The position numbers were made by a program, and so were the translations under genes. This document shows, piece by piece, positions 24,614 to 34,925 of a stretch of 64,000 bases of DNA. The notes beneath the pieces were generated by a model that was not told the origin of the DNA, made no database searches, and saw only the letters and a program-made list of their open reading frames with translations. Each line of letters opens with the position of its first letter. The first letter of the stretch is position 1. This DNA is from Brassica napus (Eukaryota; Streptophyta; Magnoliopsida; Brassicales; Brassicaceae), in contig NC_063446.1 in assembly GCF_020379485.1 (NCBI RefSeq), forward strand, positions 17,309,525-17,373,524, in the 5' to 3' direction.

Positions 24614-26020
24614 TCAGACTCTTAGACCAAATCGCCTCTGCCTCTGCTGATACCATGTCAAGGCCTTGAGATACTCAGCTTCGCCAAAGTCAGGCCATAG
24701 AACATTAGGAAAGTAGAGCTCAGTATAAGCTGATTGCCATAAGAAGAAGTTACTGATCCTTTGCTCTCCGCTGGTTCTGATCAATAGATCAGGGTTTGGA
24801 TACTCACTACAGCTTGTCATTAACTCTTTGTCAATCATCCTTTCGTCGAGATCCTCGACTTGGATGAGCCCATTTTTAGTCTTTTCAGCAAGACGTTTGC
24901 ACGCCTGTAAGATATCAAACCTTCCACTATAGTCTATCGCCATAATAAGATGCTTCTCTTTGTAGCTTTTTGTAGCTTCTTCTACTTCCTGTATCAAACC
25001 TAGAAGCGACTCGGGCATATTGGTCCGTCTCCCGATAACGGATATCTTGACTTTATATCTAAAAGCCAAACGGGAAAGTTAACATATAACAGTTCAAAAA
25101 TTATCAAAACTACTGGTTGAGTACCTGTCGTAGTAAGCCATTTCAGACTTGAAGTTTTTCTCAAACATGGCCATCAAGAAGTTAACTTCACCCTGAAATG
25201 ATGGAATATAAGAAAATCGTGAAATTTATGGAAAAATAAATAATCAATCGCTCATTATTTGTTTTTGTAAAGCTTACATCGGGCCTTCCCCAATTTTCAG
25301 TGGAGAAAGCAAAGAGTGAGATAGTGTTTATCCCTATAGCGAAACAGTCCATAACATGCTCCAATAATCTTCTTGCTCCGGCTTCGTGACCTTCCGATAC
25401 CCTAAGTCCTCTTTTATTCGCCCAACGTCTATTTCCGTCCAATATAATCGCCACATGCTTGGGCATTCTCCCTCGCTTTTCTTTCCCTTCGATTGTACCA
25501 CTACAAAATAATTAGTGTGAACAAAATTGGTTAAAACATTCATATAACATGTTGTCGAAGTAAATTAGGAACCAGTTGGACAAAATATATGTATATTGCT
25601 TATAGTCTACTGGTATGTGCTAATTATAATGCCGTTGCCATGTCATTAATCATATTCAATCCAGTTGTACTGTGCGCGTACATAGTTTTGTTAGGTTGGT
25701 TGGTTGATGACACACGCACTTGGCTTCTATGGAATTCACACTAATTATGTTGTATGTTCTAAGCTTACTTATTTTGAGATTAGCTAAGAGAAACCATTCC
25801 TTAATGTACAGAACAGAACTATGAAAATTGTCATGTAAAACGTATGATAATTAGAGCCACACTACCTCTCTTCTTCATCATTGTATTGAGAAGTTGCGGT
25901 TTTGATGAATATGATGGCTTTTTTTAAGAAGAGGGGAACACTTGGACGCCGAAAGATAAAGAGACAAGGGATGAGAATAAGAGCAAGACAAGTGAAGAAA
26001 ATAGAGAGTAGAGACAACAT
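24614..26020 (-). CDS. cis-Prenyltransferase (dehydrodolichyl diphosphate synthase family), 4 exons, 296 aa
   Basis: Condenses isopentenyl diphosphate onto an allylic primer in Z configuration to make polyprenyl/dolichol-type chains, usually at the ER. Exons on the minus strand: 26020-25866, 25500-25278, 25192-25125, 25058-24614 (891 nt, in frame). N-terminal hydrophobic anchor ([19 protein letters not shown]). Conserved regions: [16 protein letters not shown] with catalytic Asp73, [12 protein letters not shown] (115-126), [18 protein letters not shown] (about 239-256) with the pyrophosphate-binding RTSGE, and WPDF (270-273). Normal length and no lesion. It resembles the small Arabidopsis family at At5g60500/At5g58770-84 (from memory). 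I recall no such gene in the collinear Arabidopsis interval, so it may be a transposed copy; retained introns argue against retroposition. Confidence 0.93.
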
Positions 26021-26056
26021 TTTTTTTTGTTCTCAATATCTTATCAATTACTCGTC

Positions 26057-26065
26057 TATTTATAG
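26057..26065 (-). promoter_or_regulatory. TATA box of the cis-prenyltransferase gene
   Basis: Reverse-strand CTATAAATA lies about 37-45 bp before the start codon at 26020. With the usual 30-bp spacing the transcript would have a 5' UTR of only about 10 nt. Confidence 0.5.
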
Positions 26066-26089
26066 ATGCTTGAATGGTCGTATTCGAAG

Positions 26090-27114
26090 ACGCACACATG
26101 ATCAATGCTACGCAAAGACCGATCATACGTCACACGAAAGTAATTGAAATCTCGTAACCGACAGATCTTACAACACATGAAATTCGCTAATGGTTTTGTC
26201 ACCTAGTTACATATTTAATTTAAGACGTTTCTGTGAGCTCAGATTTTTAAACTCTAGATCAGTCTAACCTTTGCATTAATTAAATCAATAGTCTCGTAAA
26301 TGTGTCCCCAAAGACCTAATGTCGCAACATTATATTAACATCTGTGGAAGCTAATCGCATACATACAGTCATGCTTTAACATTTTTCTTTGCTTTTTTTT
26401 CTGTACGTCATGAATTAACGAATCTATTGCATATCCAAATCACTAAATGCATTGCGTGCTGTCTGGCCAGCTTTAAACCTGATAGCCTACTAAATCCATT
26501 CAGAAATAGGGTTTGCGTTTGTGGTGACTTGTTTACGTGGGTAAAAACGGTCAAGTCAGGGGTTACTGGTTATACTAGCCACGTGAAATATGTTTTTCAG
26601 ACAAAATATGTTAGTAAATTAAGGGACAATATGTTAAAAAAACAAAGTTAGATACTAAAATCCATCCAAAAGTAGCATTTGTGGTTACTTGTTTACGGAG
26701 TTATCTAAAAGAAAAAAGTTCGAGCTATAAATAACTATAGAAAATGTATTTTTTCAAAAAAAAAAAACTATAGAAAATGTATGTTTCATTGATACTAAGG
26801 TTAAAGGCAACCGATGAATACAAAGAGTATGAATGTAATGAGACTATAGTTTAGCTATGGAGAAGATTGGATCCCTTTCTCTTGGCTTGTCCTCTTCCCT
26901 TTATAGGTCTTTGAGGTGAATCGTAACGGTGATTTCCGGCGTCACTACGATGGTTTTGCTTTGAGATATCCGTTGCAGAAAGATCATATTAACGAGTAAT
27001 TCCATTGATCATAAAAATACCTTCAGAATTGCAATCTAAATCTGAGAATCATATGTATTATTTGATGATTATAAATTACTTTTCAGTGATCAAGCAACAA
27101 CTAAACTGTGAATA
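26090..27114. other. Intergenic, no supported gene
   Basis: No recognisable gene. A short duplication (ACTATAGAAAATGTAT, about 26735 and 26768) surrounds an A run. A moderately GC-rich patch at 26850-27000 encodes nothing recognisable. Confidence 0.4.
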
Positions 27115-27260
27115 GTACAATGATTATATCTGTCATTTCGTGATGTGTTAAAAGAAATACAGAGAGCTTTAAATTTGTTGAATTTGGCATGTTGTTGCCC
27201 CCTGGCTGGGTGGCCCAAACGAAATAAATGTCAGGTAAAGGGAAGAATGCACATGGTACA
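27115..27260. repeat. Left half of a duplicated segment (the target of the large LTR insertion)
   Basis: About 145 bp that, joined to 40354-40470, is clearly similar to 41850-42075 (shared AATTTGTTGAATTT.GCATG, AATGCAC.TGG.ACA, then AGAAGCCTGC and CGGACCATAGGGTAGG). The copy at 42 kb is uninterrupted, so it represents the pre-insertion state. Confidence 0.75.
27256..27260. repeat. Target-site duplication GTACA, left
   Basis: Directly abuts the left LTR and is identical to 40354-40358 on the far side of the insertion. The paralogous empty site has a single GCACA at 41971-41975. Confidence 0.8.
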
Positions 27261-27671
27261 TGTTGTTTCCATATCTGGTCGGTGATGTAATATTTATAAA
27301 TGATATAAAAGGGTGGAGATTTTCGTATTAATAGTTAAGAATAAACAAGCTCGGTCAATTACAAGAACTAAAGATACTCGTCTAAACAGTTCGTCTCAAC
27401 AAGTATCTTTCTATTTTATGGTCTGAGGTCGTCTGGGCCGAGCTCGCCTAGTGGTCGAGGTCGTCCAAGACTTTGTCTGTGATGAAGAGGCGATGTTCTC
27501 CTTTTCTGTACTTTCTGTACTTTTCTGAACGTCATTTCAACGAGTCTGACGTCTTCTATTTATAATGACGTACGTTTTGTCTTCTAGCGAAATCATCAAT
27601 TATTGCTTAACGGGCCGGGCCTGATTTTGGGCTTAATTTTTAATGGGCATGTGCTAAGCCCATCTCCAACA
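27261..27671 (-). repeat. LTR, reverse orientation (left)
   Basis: Read on the minus strand it begins TGTTGGAGATGGGC and ends GGAAACAACA, with TATAAATAGAAGACGTC in its first part. Compared with the right LTR it differs by about a dozen substitutions over about 290 bp and carries about 50 extra bp (around 27575-27625). In the right LTR that stretch is missing between two TTTTG repeats. A G-rich tract (CCCGGGGGGAAT on the minus strand) lies just before it. Confidence 0.85.
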
Positions 27672-27941
27672 ATTCCCCCCGGGAATTGTCGGGAAATAGG
27701 GCAACATATTTTTCCTTTCCTATGTAAGTGATGGTTGAGTTTCTTTTTTTTTTTAAGTTCTTGTCCCCCATTTAGAAGCAATGTATAATTTTTTGCTCCT
27801 TTTATTACTTTTGTGCGGTCCTTTGCCTTCTTTATTTATTATTATTTTCTTTCTTGGTTCCTCCTTGCCGACATTGCTTCTCCTCTCTCTTCTTCAAAAA
27901 GAAAACAAATCTGGTTGTTTGTCGTGAGAAGGTCCGTGATG

Positions 27942-30900
27942 GGACAAAAATCTCTTATAGACCAAATGGTAAAAAATCTAGAGCATCCAAAAAAATCTAC
28001 ATGGACCAATTAAATGGAAATGGCGATTTTGTCATTAATGAAAGAGTAATATGAGCCATTGGATTGTCACATCTATGTTTTAATCTTGGCCATACAACTT
28101 CACACATGTCTAATTCTCCCTCCTTCTCTTTCTTTAATCTCAGCCACTCACATCCACACAATCTTCCTTATCTCATTCTCTCATTCGAGTTGGTAAAACT
28201 AGTATAACTCGTAAAACTAAACATTTTAAAAAATTATATAATTAGTATACAAATGTTATAATTTACACATGAAATAAAAAAATAAATATTCTAATTGGTA
28301 TATGATGACAAAAATGTCATCTAATTCATTTAAGATTTTTCAATTTTTTGTTAAATTATCGCATTACACATTTAATTTTATATTATATATTTTATACTTT
28401 TAAGGTTATTAACTATATTAGCCATATTTTTATGATAATCAAACATCGAACATATTTTATAAAGCTATGATGTGAAAATATTGGTACAACCCTTATAACT
28501 AGACATATAAACAATATATATATAACTTTTATTATATATTAGACGAGTATTACTAGTATAACTAGTACAACTTCGACGTTTCAGAAATTAACAAAACCAA
28601 TTTGGTATTTCATATGAGAAAAACAATCATATATCCCAGTTGGTATGTACTCATAAAGTTTCTCTTAATTTAATTTGAAGTTTAAAAAAAAATATAAAAA
28701 TTATTACACAATTCCATAAGTTTACATGATCTACCTGATACTTTTAATGTTTGTTAACTTGTTTGTCCACATAATTTTTGGAAAACATACATGAAATGTA
28801 GTTTTACAAAATTGATGATTTCATTGTAACCGGGCAAAGACTTGTAAACATAAATAAGTGGTACAACTGAGGTAAATGTATTTATTATGTGGTAGAACTA
28901 ATATTTTATGATTTCACTGCCAAAGTACAACTATGCACAAACTGGTACAACTCAAAAATTAGTACAACTATGTACAGTCGGTACAACTAGAAAACTGGTA
29001 CAATTACTTGTTATTTTATTTAGTATTATTTTAAATATGCATCATGCTGTAACTTAAATATATCATCCCATTTAAATATGTAAAAATATAAATTATTTGC
29101 ATCATTTCATTTTACACAAAATTAGTATCAATTTTAAGAAGTTATTCAAAAATATGAATCATTTACAACTGCTGATTTATATCATTTACTAATTAAATGT
29201 AATTTAAAAAAAAATATTTGATTAAAATGATTTATTTTGGTAAGTAATTCTTAATTAATATTTTTACCGATTATTTGTATTATTTGTTGCAATTTTGTTT
29301 CTTTCTAATAGCTATTATTATCTTGATAAACAAACTAAAATTGTACAATTGTCGATAACAATTGTATTAATACATCACGATTAAAACAATTATTTGCAAA
29401 AAAAAATAAAAATCATACATCAAACCCAATCTTTTTCTTCTTTCCGGTGATTCGCATCTTTAGAGCAATGGTTGAAGAATTTTTTGGCTCCGCATCTAGC
29501 TTTTTCGCCTCGAAACTAAAAAAATAAAGATGATTTTTTTCCGAAAATCGTACAACTAGTATAACTTATAAACGTATCAATTCCAAATCAAATATTATTA
29601 AAAATATATTATTCATATATTTGACACATGCAAGCAGAAGAGATTAGACCAATATGTCTTATCGGTTCTACATCATTCTCTTTTCTAGCATTTTCACATG
29701 CTAGAAACAATCAATAAAGGAAATTATACATCTCATAATTAAGTGATGCCATTTTCTTGATGGAGGTATATTACTATTGATAACATTAAAATATTCTCCA
29801 AATATGTGTAATGTCTATAGAAAATCATAGTTGATAAATTATTTTAATAAAACTAAAATTATAGTTGAAAGAAAGCAAAATAATAATCTTCTATAGAAAT
29901 TTTAATAATTAAATAAGTTTTACGATTTTTAAAATAAATAATAAAATAAATTGATAAATTATTTTAGTAAAAAACATGAAAATTAATTTAATTGAAGTTG
30001 AGAATAAGTTAAACATTTTAAATACATTTATATTATATGTTCATTTGTTTATTACGGGCGGGTCTACATGCATAAGCACCACTTGCACTTGCCCAAAGAC
30101 GGGCCTGAACCTACTATAACTTTTTCTGGCTTTGCTAGGGTTGGGCAAAAATTCCGAGAACCCGAAGAACCGAACCAAATACGATCCAAAAAGTAGTACC
30201 GTACCCAAACCGAAATTAGTTAAATATCCGAACGGGTTCAAAATTTTGGTATCTAAAGAACCAAAACCGAACCCGATCCAAACCGAAATATTATAGATAC
30301 CCGAATATATCCAAATTAGAATTATGTACCTGAATATGTTAGCTATTTGTAGATATAATATCCAAAAAAATATCTAAAATGTATAAGATATTTTGAAATT
30401 GTCTAAAATATTTAAAAATATATACAAATAGTCAAAAATAAATATCTAAAATAGCTAACTCAAAACACCAAAATACTTAAAATGTCTATTGATTGATTCT
30501 CCATCCAAATTTTCAAGCTAAACTAATTTTTAGGTTAAGTATAGGTTTTTTAGCATACATTATTCAAAATTTTATGTTATATATTATTTTTATTTCTAGA
30601 TTTTGAGAAATTTAAATTATATATGGATTGAAAATTTATTAAAATAATTTAAACGGAGCCAGAATCTTTAAACCCGAAAACACAAAATCCAAATAGATAC
30701 GAACTGAATCCGAATGGGTACCCGAACGTCCACCCCTAAGCTTTGCAGCCGCTTTCTTTTGCTACGAGAACATAAAGAATGAAGATGCATTTTTTTCCTA
30801 AATAGTACACTAGTATAACTAGTAAAACAAAGTCATTATCCAAATTAAATATTATCGAAAAAAAATTATTAACATATTTTGACACATATAAGCAGGAGGA

Positions 30901-31476
30901 TTATACCAATATTTTTATTGGTTCTGCATTATCATCTTCTATAGCACTGACAACAAAAACCAAATATCATCATATTAATTGCAAAGTTGTACTAGTTATA
31001 TGCATTGTATTTGTACCAGTTATATTAGTTATACTCAATCTATTTGTACTAGTTATACTTGTTTTAGTTATACTAGTAATACTCTGTGTTTTTTTTTATT
31101 TTGAATCTAGTGCGTAAAAGATGAAATTTGATTCTGGGTAAGTTATAATTGATTGAATATGATTATGAGTTGATCGATTTGGTATAAGAAAGAGAAAATT
31201 AGCGGATAATTGAAAAAATTTTTTGATTTGATTTTAAAAAATAAAAACTATCGATGGAGAAGAAAGGGGGAAGAAGAAGAAGAAGATTTAGGTTAGTTGG
31301 GTCGGGTTTCGGATCGGATAATAATGGCATGGGTAAGTAAATATGTTTAAGTCTTTAGGTTTTTTCGTTATTTTACTTAAATTTCTATTTAAATTTAAAT
31401 ACAAAATGAAAAGAAAAAAGCATGGGTCTAAATGAGATTTTTTGGACCCCAAATGGTCCATACTAGCATTTGATCC
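27942..31476. mobile_element. MULE-like (VANDAL-type?) element with a repeated GTACAACTAGTATAACT motif
   Basis: It interrupts the left arm at a point where the right arm is continuous. The flanking 9-bp duplication is TCCGTGATG (27933-27941) and TCTGTGATG (31477-31485). The ends are only weakly inverted (GGACAAAAATC..TATAGACCAAATGG against GGATCAAATGC..TATGGACCATTTGG). The interior is non-coding and AT-rich. It holds many degenerate copies of GTACAACT / CTAGTATAACTAGT: about 28196, 28550, a cluster at 28860-29010, 29550, 30810 and a reverse-oriented cluster at 30980-31080. A hAT-type MITE (30136-30739) is nested within it. Confidence 0.6.
30136..30739. mobile_element. hAT-type MITE nested in the MULE-like element
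   Basis: It begins TAGGGTTGGGC and ends with the inverted form (reverse complement TTAGGGGTGGACG). A 7-bp duplication GCTTTGC flanks it (30129-30135 and 30740-30746). The interior is rich in CCGAACCCGA repeats, like the element at 21545-22269. About 604 bp, non-coding. Confidence 0.7.
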
Positions 31477-31776
31477 TCTGTGATGTAAAGAGAGGCTGAG
31501 TTCATTTAGAAAAGGGGTTGAGCTCGTCTTATTACTCTTCTCCTCCCTTTTTAAAAAAAAGAAAAAAAAGAAAGCAAATCTGGTTTTGTTTGCCGTGAGG
31601 AGGTCTTTGATGTGGGAGAAGAGAGGCTGAGTTTGTTTTGAAAAAGGGTTGAGCTCGCGTTCTGAGGTGTGGGAGGAGAGACTGAACTCGTTTTGGAAAG
31701 GGGTTGAGCTCGTCACCCGTAGAAGGTATAAGAAGAGTTCGTCCATGGTGGCGCCGAGCTTGCCGCCTGATGTTCC

Positions 31777-33531
31777 GTGTTGTTAATGGCGGCTCCGAGC
31801 TCGTCGAAGGTGGTTTCGAGCTCGTCTCCTGTTGCTCTGAACCCGTTGATGGCGGCTCCAAGCTTGCCTCTTGATGTCCCGAGCTCGTCGATGGCGAATC
31901 TGAGCTCGCCTCTCGACGTCCCGAGCTTGCCAACGGCGGATCTGAGCTCGCCTCTCGACGTCCCGAGCTTGCCAACGGCGGGTCTGAGCTTGCCAACGGT
32001 GGTTCTGAGCTCGCCTACTGACGTCCCGAGCTTGCCAACGGCGGGTCTGAGCTCGCCTCTCGACGTCCCGAGCTTGCCAACGGCGGGTCCGAGCTTGCCG
32101 ACGGTGGCTCTAAGCTCGCCTCCTGACATCCCGAGCTTGCCAACGGCGGGTCTGAGCTCGCCTCCTGACGTCCCAAGCTTGTTCATGGTGACTCCAAACT
32201 CATCTCCTGTTGTTACTTCAGGTTTGTTGTTGGTGAAAGAGTGTGGTCGAGATGCAGAGGGCACGAGCTTGCCATTGGTGGGGTCGAGCTCGGCTTTTGT
32301 TTCAAGTTCATCAGTTCCTAGTTCGTTCCTAGGTTCGAGCTTGTCGTTTGCTGTTCCGAGCTTGCCGTTATCGATGGAGCTGTGTCACGGTGAGGTGGGG
32401 TTGAGCTCGTCGTCTTTTGGTTCGAGCTCGTCTTTCGTTCCGAATTTATCTTCTGTTGTGCTAAATATGTTGTCGGTGATGGAAACGTTGGAGCTGAGTT
32501 CGCTGATTGGTATGCCGTCAGATGGGAAGGTTGCTCGTGAGCAGCTGTCTTTGTTAGTTCATAAGATGGAGCTTGCCGATGGCCGCAAGTCGTGGTCGGA
32601 GATTGCCGATTCTGTCATTGCTGTTGAGTTAGGTACTCTTACTAGAAGTGAAGCAGAAGACAGGGTAAGCGCGAGTTTGATCGAGGAAGGGACTGGGTTT
32701 CTTTTTGATGAACATGGGACTAATTTAGCGGTGGAGCCTGGCGTTGAGGGGTCGAGGTTGTCTTTGACAACGCCTCTTATTGTCCCTAGTTCGTCTTCTT
32801 TGGTGAAGAAGACTATGTTAGAAACTGTCCGGAAGTATGAGCAGATGCGGCTGGCGAACTCTTCTCAAACTAAAGAGTCGTCGTCGGAAACTACAAGTTC
32901 CTCTGATGATAGTTCGTACTCGAGTTCTCATAGTGAGAAGTCTGTGGATAGTGCTGATGTTGCTGGTGAATATGATAATATTTCTGAAGATGATAAACGA
33001 GATGATGACATCGAAAACGTTGATGTTGAGGATGATGGTGCTCTGGAGAGCGCCTATGATGAGTGGAATGGGACCTGTGACGTTAATTTTGGCGAGGAAA
33101 GTGATCAAGACGAGTATGCTAGTGACGGTGATCATGCTGCTGTTGGAGATGACGAGATGGGTGACCGAGATGGTGTAGATGGACGTAGTGATTTTAGTGG
33201 TGAGTGTGATGACTTTAGTGATGAGCAGGATAGTTTTAGTGGTGAGCAAAGCGGTGTTAGTGGTAGTCTAGGAGCCATTGTTGTAGATGATGGGAGCGAT
33301 GATACCGATGGAGGCAGTGATCGTCGAGCCGATGTTACCGATATTTTAAGAAAAATAAAACAAGAAAGCGTGGCTGCCTCCCTTGCTGGATCGCTTGATG
33401 CCCTTGGTAATCCTTGTGGCTATGGGAAGAAGAAAAAGAGGGTCAGGAAGGCGAGGGAAAGGCCTAGGAGTTTCGTAGGTCCTCTTGTTAATCATCGGGA
33501 TCCATTGGAGTCGTTTCCTTCTATTTGTTGA
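31777..33531 (+). pseudogene. Left-arm copy of the retroelement antisense ORF, N-terminal part (584 codons)
   Basis: Begins MLLMAAPSSSKVVSSSS, then a Ser/Pro/Leu-rich region built of a 14-residue repeat (GLSSPLDVPSLPTA), a middle region with MELADGRKSWSEIADSVI, and a very acidic Ser/Asp/Glu stretch, then a basic GYGKKKKRVRKARERPR. It stops at SFPSIC because one extra T in a T run (near 33526) shifts the frame. The third copy lacks this T and reads on into VDEDTIKW. On the other strand the repeat keeps long frames open, which explains spurious reverse ORFs. It is not a host gene; its strand is opposite to the adjacent LTR. Confidence 0.7.
31894..32187 (+). repeat. 42-bp minisatellite coding a 14-aa repeat (with 21-bp half units)
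   Basis: Tandem copies of a 42-bp unit containing GAGCTCGCCTCTCGACGTCC and CGAGCTTGCCAACGGCG, interspersed with 21-bp half units. Mirrored at about 38927-39220 in the right arm, and partly present in the third copy (about 35521-35580). Confidence 0.8.
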
Positions 33532-33994
33532 TGAGGATACGATTAAGTGGATCTCAGCCAACTGTTGCCGTAATGGTGTCATAGAAGCGCGTATTCCTGG
33601 CGAGGATGATCGCCCGTGGACGGTTCCGGAAGGGTGGCTTTGTGTTTATGACTTCTGGTTCACCGAGTATCATTTGTGGTTTCCCCTCCCGAGGTTGCTG
33701 CTGGCGTATTGTGATGAACATCTTATTGCACTCGCTCAGCTTACTCCTGCTGCTATCCGAAATATAGTTGCAGCTTTGTTCACAGCCGCGGATATTGGTG
33801 TTCACATGAGCCTATGCTTGTTTGAACGTATTGCGCATATTACTCGGTGTGATAAAACGGACGGGGCTTTTTATGTGTCTATGAAGGCTGGCTGTGGTGT
33901 TGTTGGGGTGAGGAATGAAAAACGTTATGTTGGATTAAGATGTTTTTTTATGTTCGAATTGCGCCTTCGTCGGTCCCTGATGTTTCTGATATGA
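33509..33994 (+). pseudogene. Transposase_28-like ('putative gypsy-type transposon') domain, left-arm copy
   Basis: Continues the antisense ORF after the frameshift: DEDTIKWISANCCRNGVIEA, then PRLLLAYCDEHLIALAQLTP, AAIRNIVAALFTAADIGVHM and SLCLFERIAHITRCD. The 'FPLPRLLLAYCDEH..LAQLTPAAIRNIVAL' pattern is that of the plant domain listed as PF04195 (from memory). Compared with the third copy, an extra Cys-coding insertion (AGCGVVG) and base changes disturb the end. Confidence 0.65.
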
Positions 33995-34263
33995 GTGTCC
34001 CTTTTAGGAGTAGTTGGAATCCTTACAATGGTAGTTTAACTCTTATTGGTGTGTTCTTGTTTGACATTCTTATTGATTGTTGTCTTGTTTTGCAGGTCGT
34101 CATTTAGTTGGTGTTCCTCTTGCTGCTGGGGATAGTTAGCGCGTGGAATACTTCAAGGAGACGAAGGCTCGGGATTGGACTGTGGTGAGGCGATCGGAGG
34201 TTTGGCGGCGCATCCCGTTTATTGACTTAGGTTGAAAATATGCGTTTTTTTTTGGTGAGTTAA

Positions 34264-34746
34264 ATGCTTGTTGGTTTAGATAAGTTACTGGTTTTGTATG
34301 GTTTTGTTGGCTCTCTTTTTTTTGTAGCTTGTTGGAGAAAAATAGATTTGAGCGAGATTCTGAGTTTGGTTGATTGTTTTGCTGGAGGTATTGATGATGC
34401 TTCTGTTGTTGAGTCTGGTCAGTGTGCCGCTGGTGTGGAACCTTCGGCATCTGCTCGTAGTATTGTTATGGGTCTTATGAGTTCGACAGTTCCTGTACCG
34501 TCCGCTGATGTTTCTGAAAAGGAAGTTGTTGTTACGGGCAGTGGAAGTGTTGTGGCGAAAAGGGCTGCCGCTGGTCGTTCACCAAAAGACGTGCCGCCTT
34601 CGAAATCTCGCAAAATTGTGAGCTCTGATGTTGAGCTGCCTTTGGTGGTTGAGTCTCCTGCTGCGGAGAAGGCATCTTTTGAGTCATTTGAACATTCGTT
34701 CAATGGTTTGGCTTCGGGATGTGGTGATCTTTTCAAGTTGTTTTAA
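34264..34746 (+). pseudogene. Central part of the retroelement antisense ORF
   Basis: A 160-codon frame preceded by an intron-like boundary (TTGTAG at about 34327), containing GRSPKDVPPSKSRKIVSSDV and ESFEHSFNGLASG and ending in a stop at 34746, after which the homologous frame continues with a shift (about 34747-34831). Low-complexity Ser/Val-rich. Linker between the Transposase_28-like domain and the coiled coil in this ORF family. Confidence 0.45.
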
Positions 34747-34925
34747 TCACATGGTGGCGTTGATGGTTTGCCTTTTGATCAAGTTAGGCGCGGTGAGTGG
34801 TATCAGGAGTTCGCTCGTCACTTGGCCATTGTAAGATAATTATTATTTTTCTTCAAAGTTTGTTTGTTTTCTCTTTTTAAAAAATAAAATAAATGAGATT
34901 GTGGTTTTGAACTAAAGGAATCTTT

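Noticed and set aside
31713..32264. 183-codon reverse-strand ORF with a GELRPAVGKLGTS repeat (and its mirror at 38850-39401)
   Set aside because: It is the antisense shadow of the 42-bp minisatellite in the retroelement ORF; a repeat length divisible by 3 keeps all frames open.
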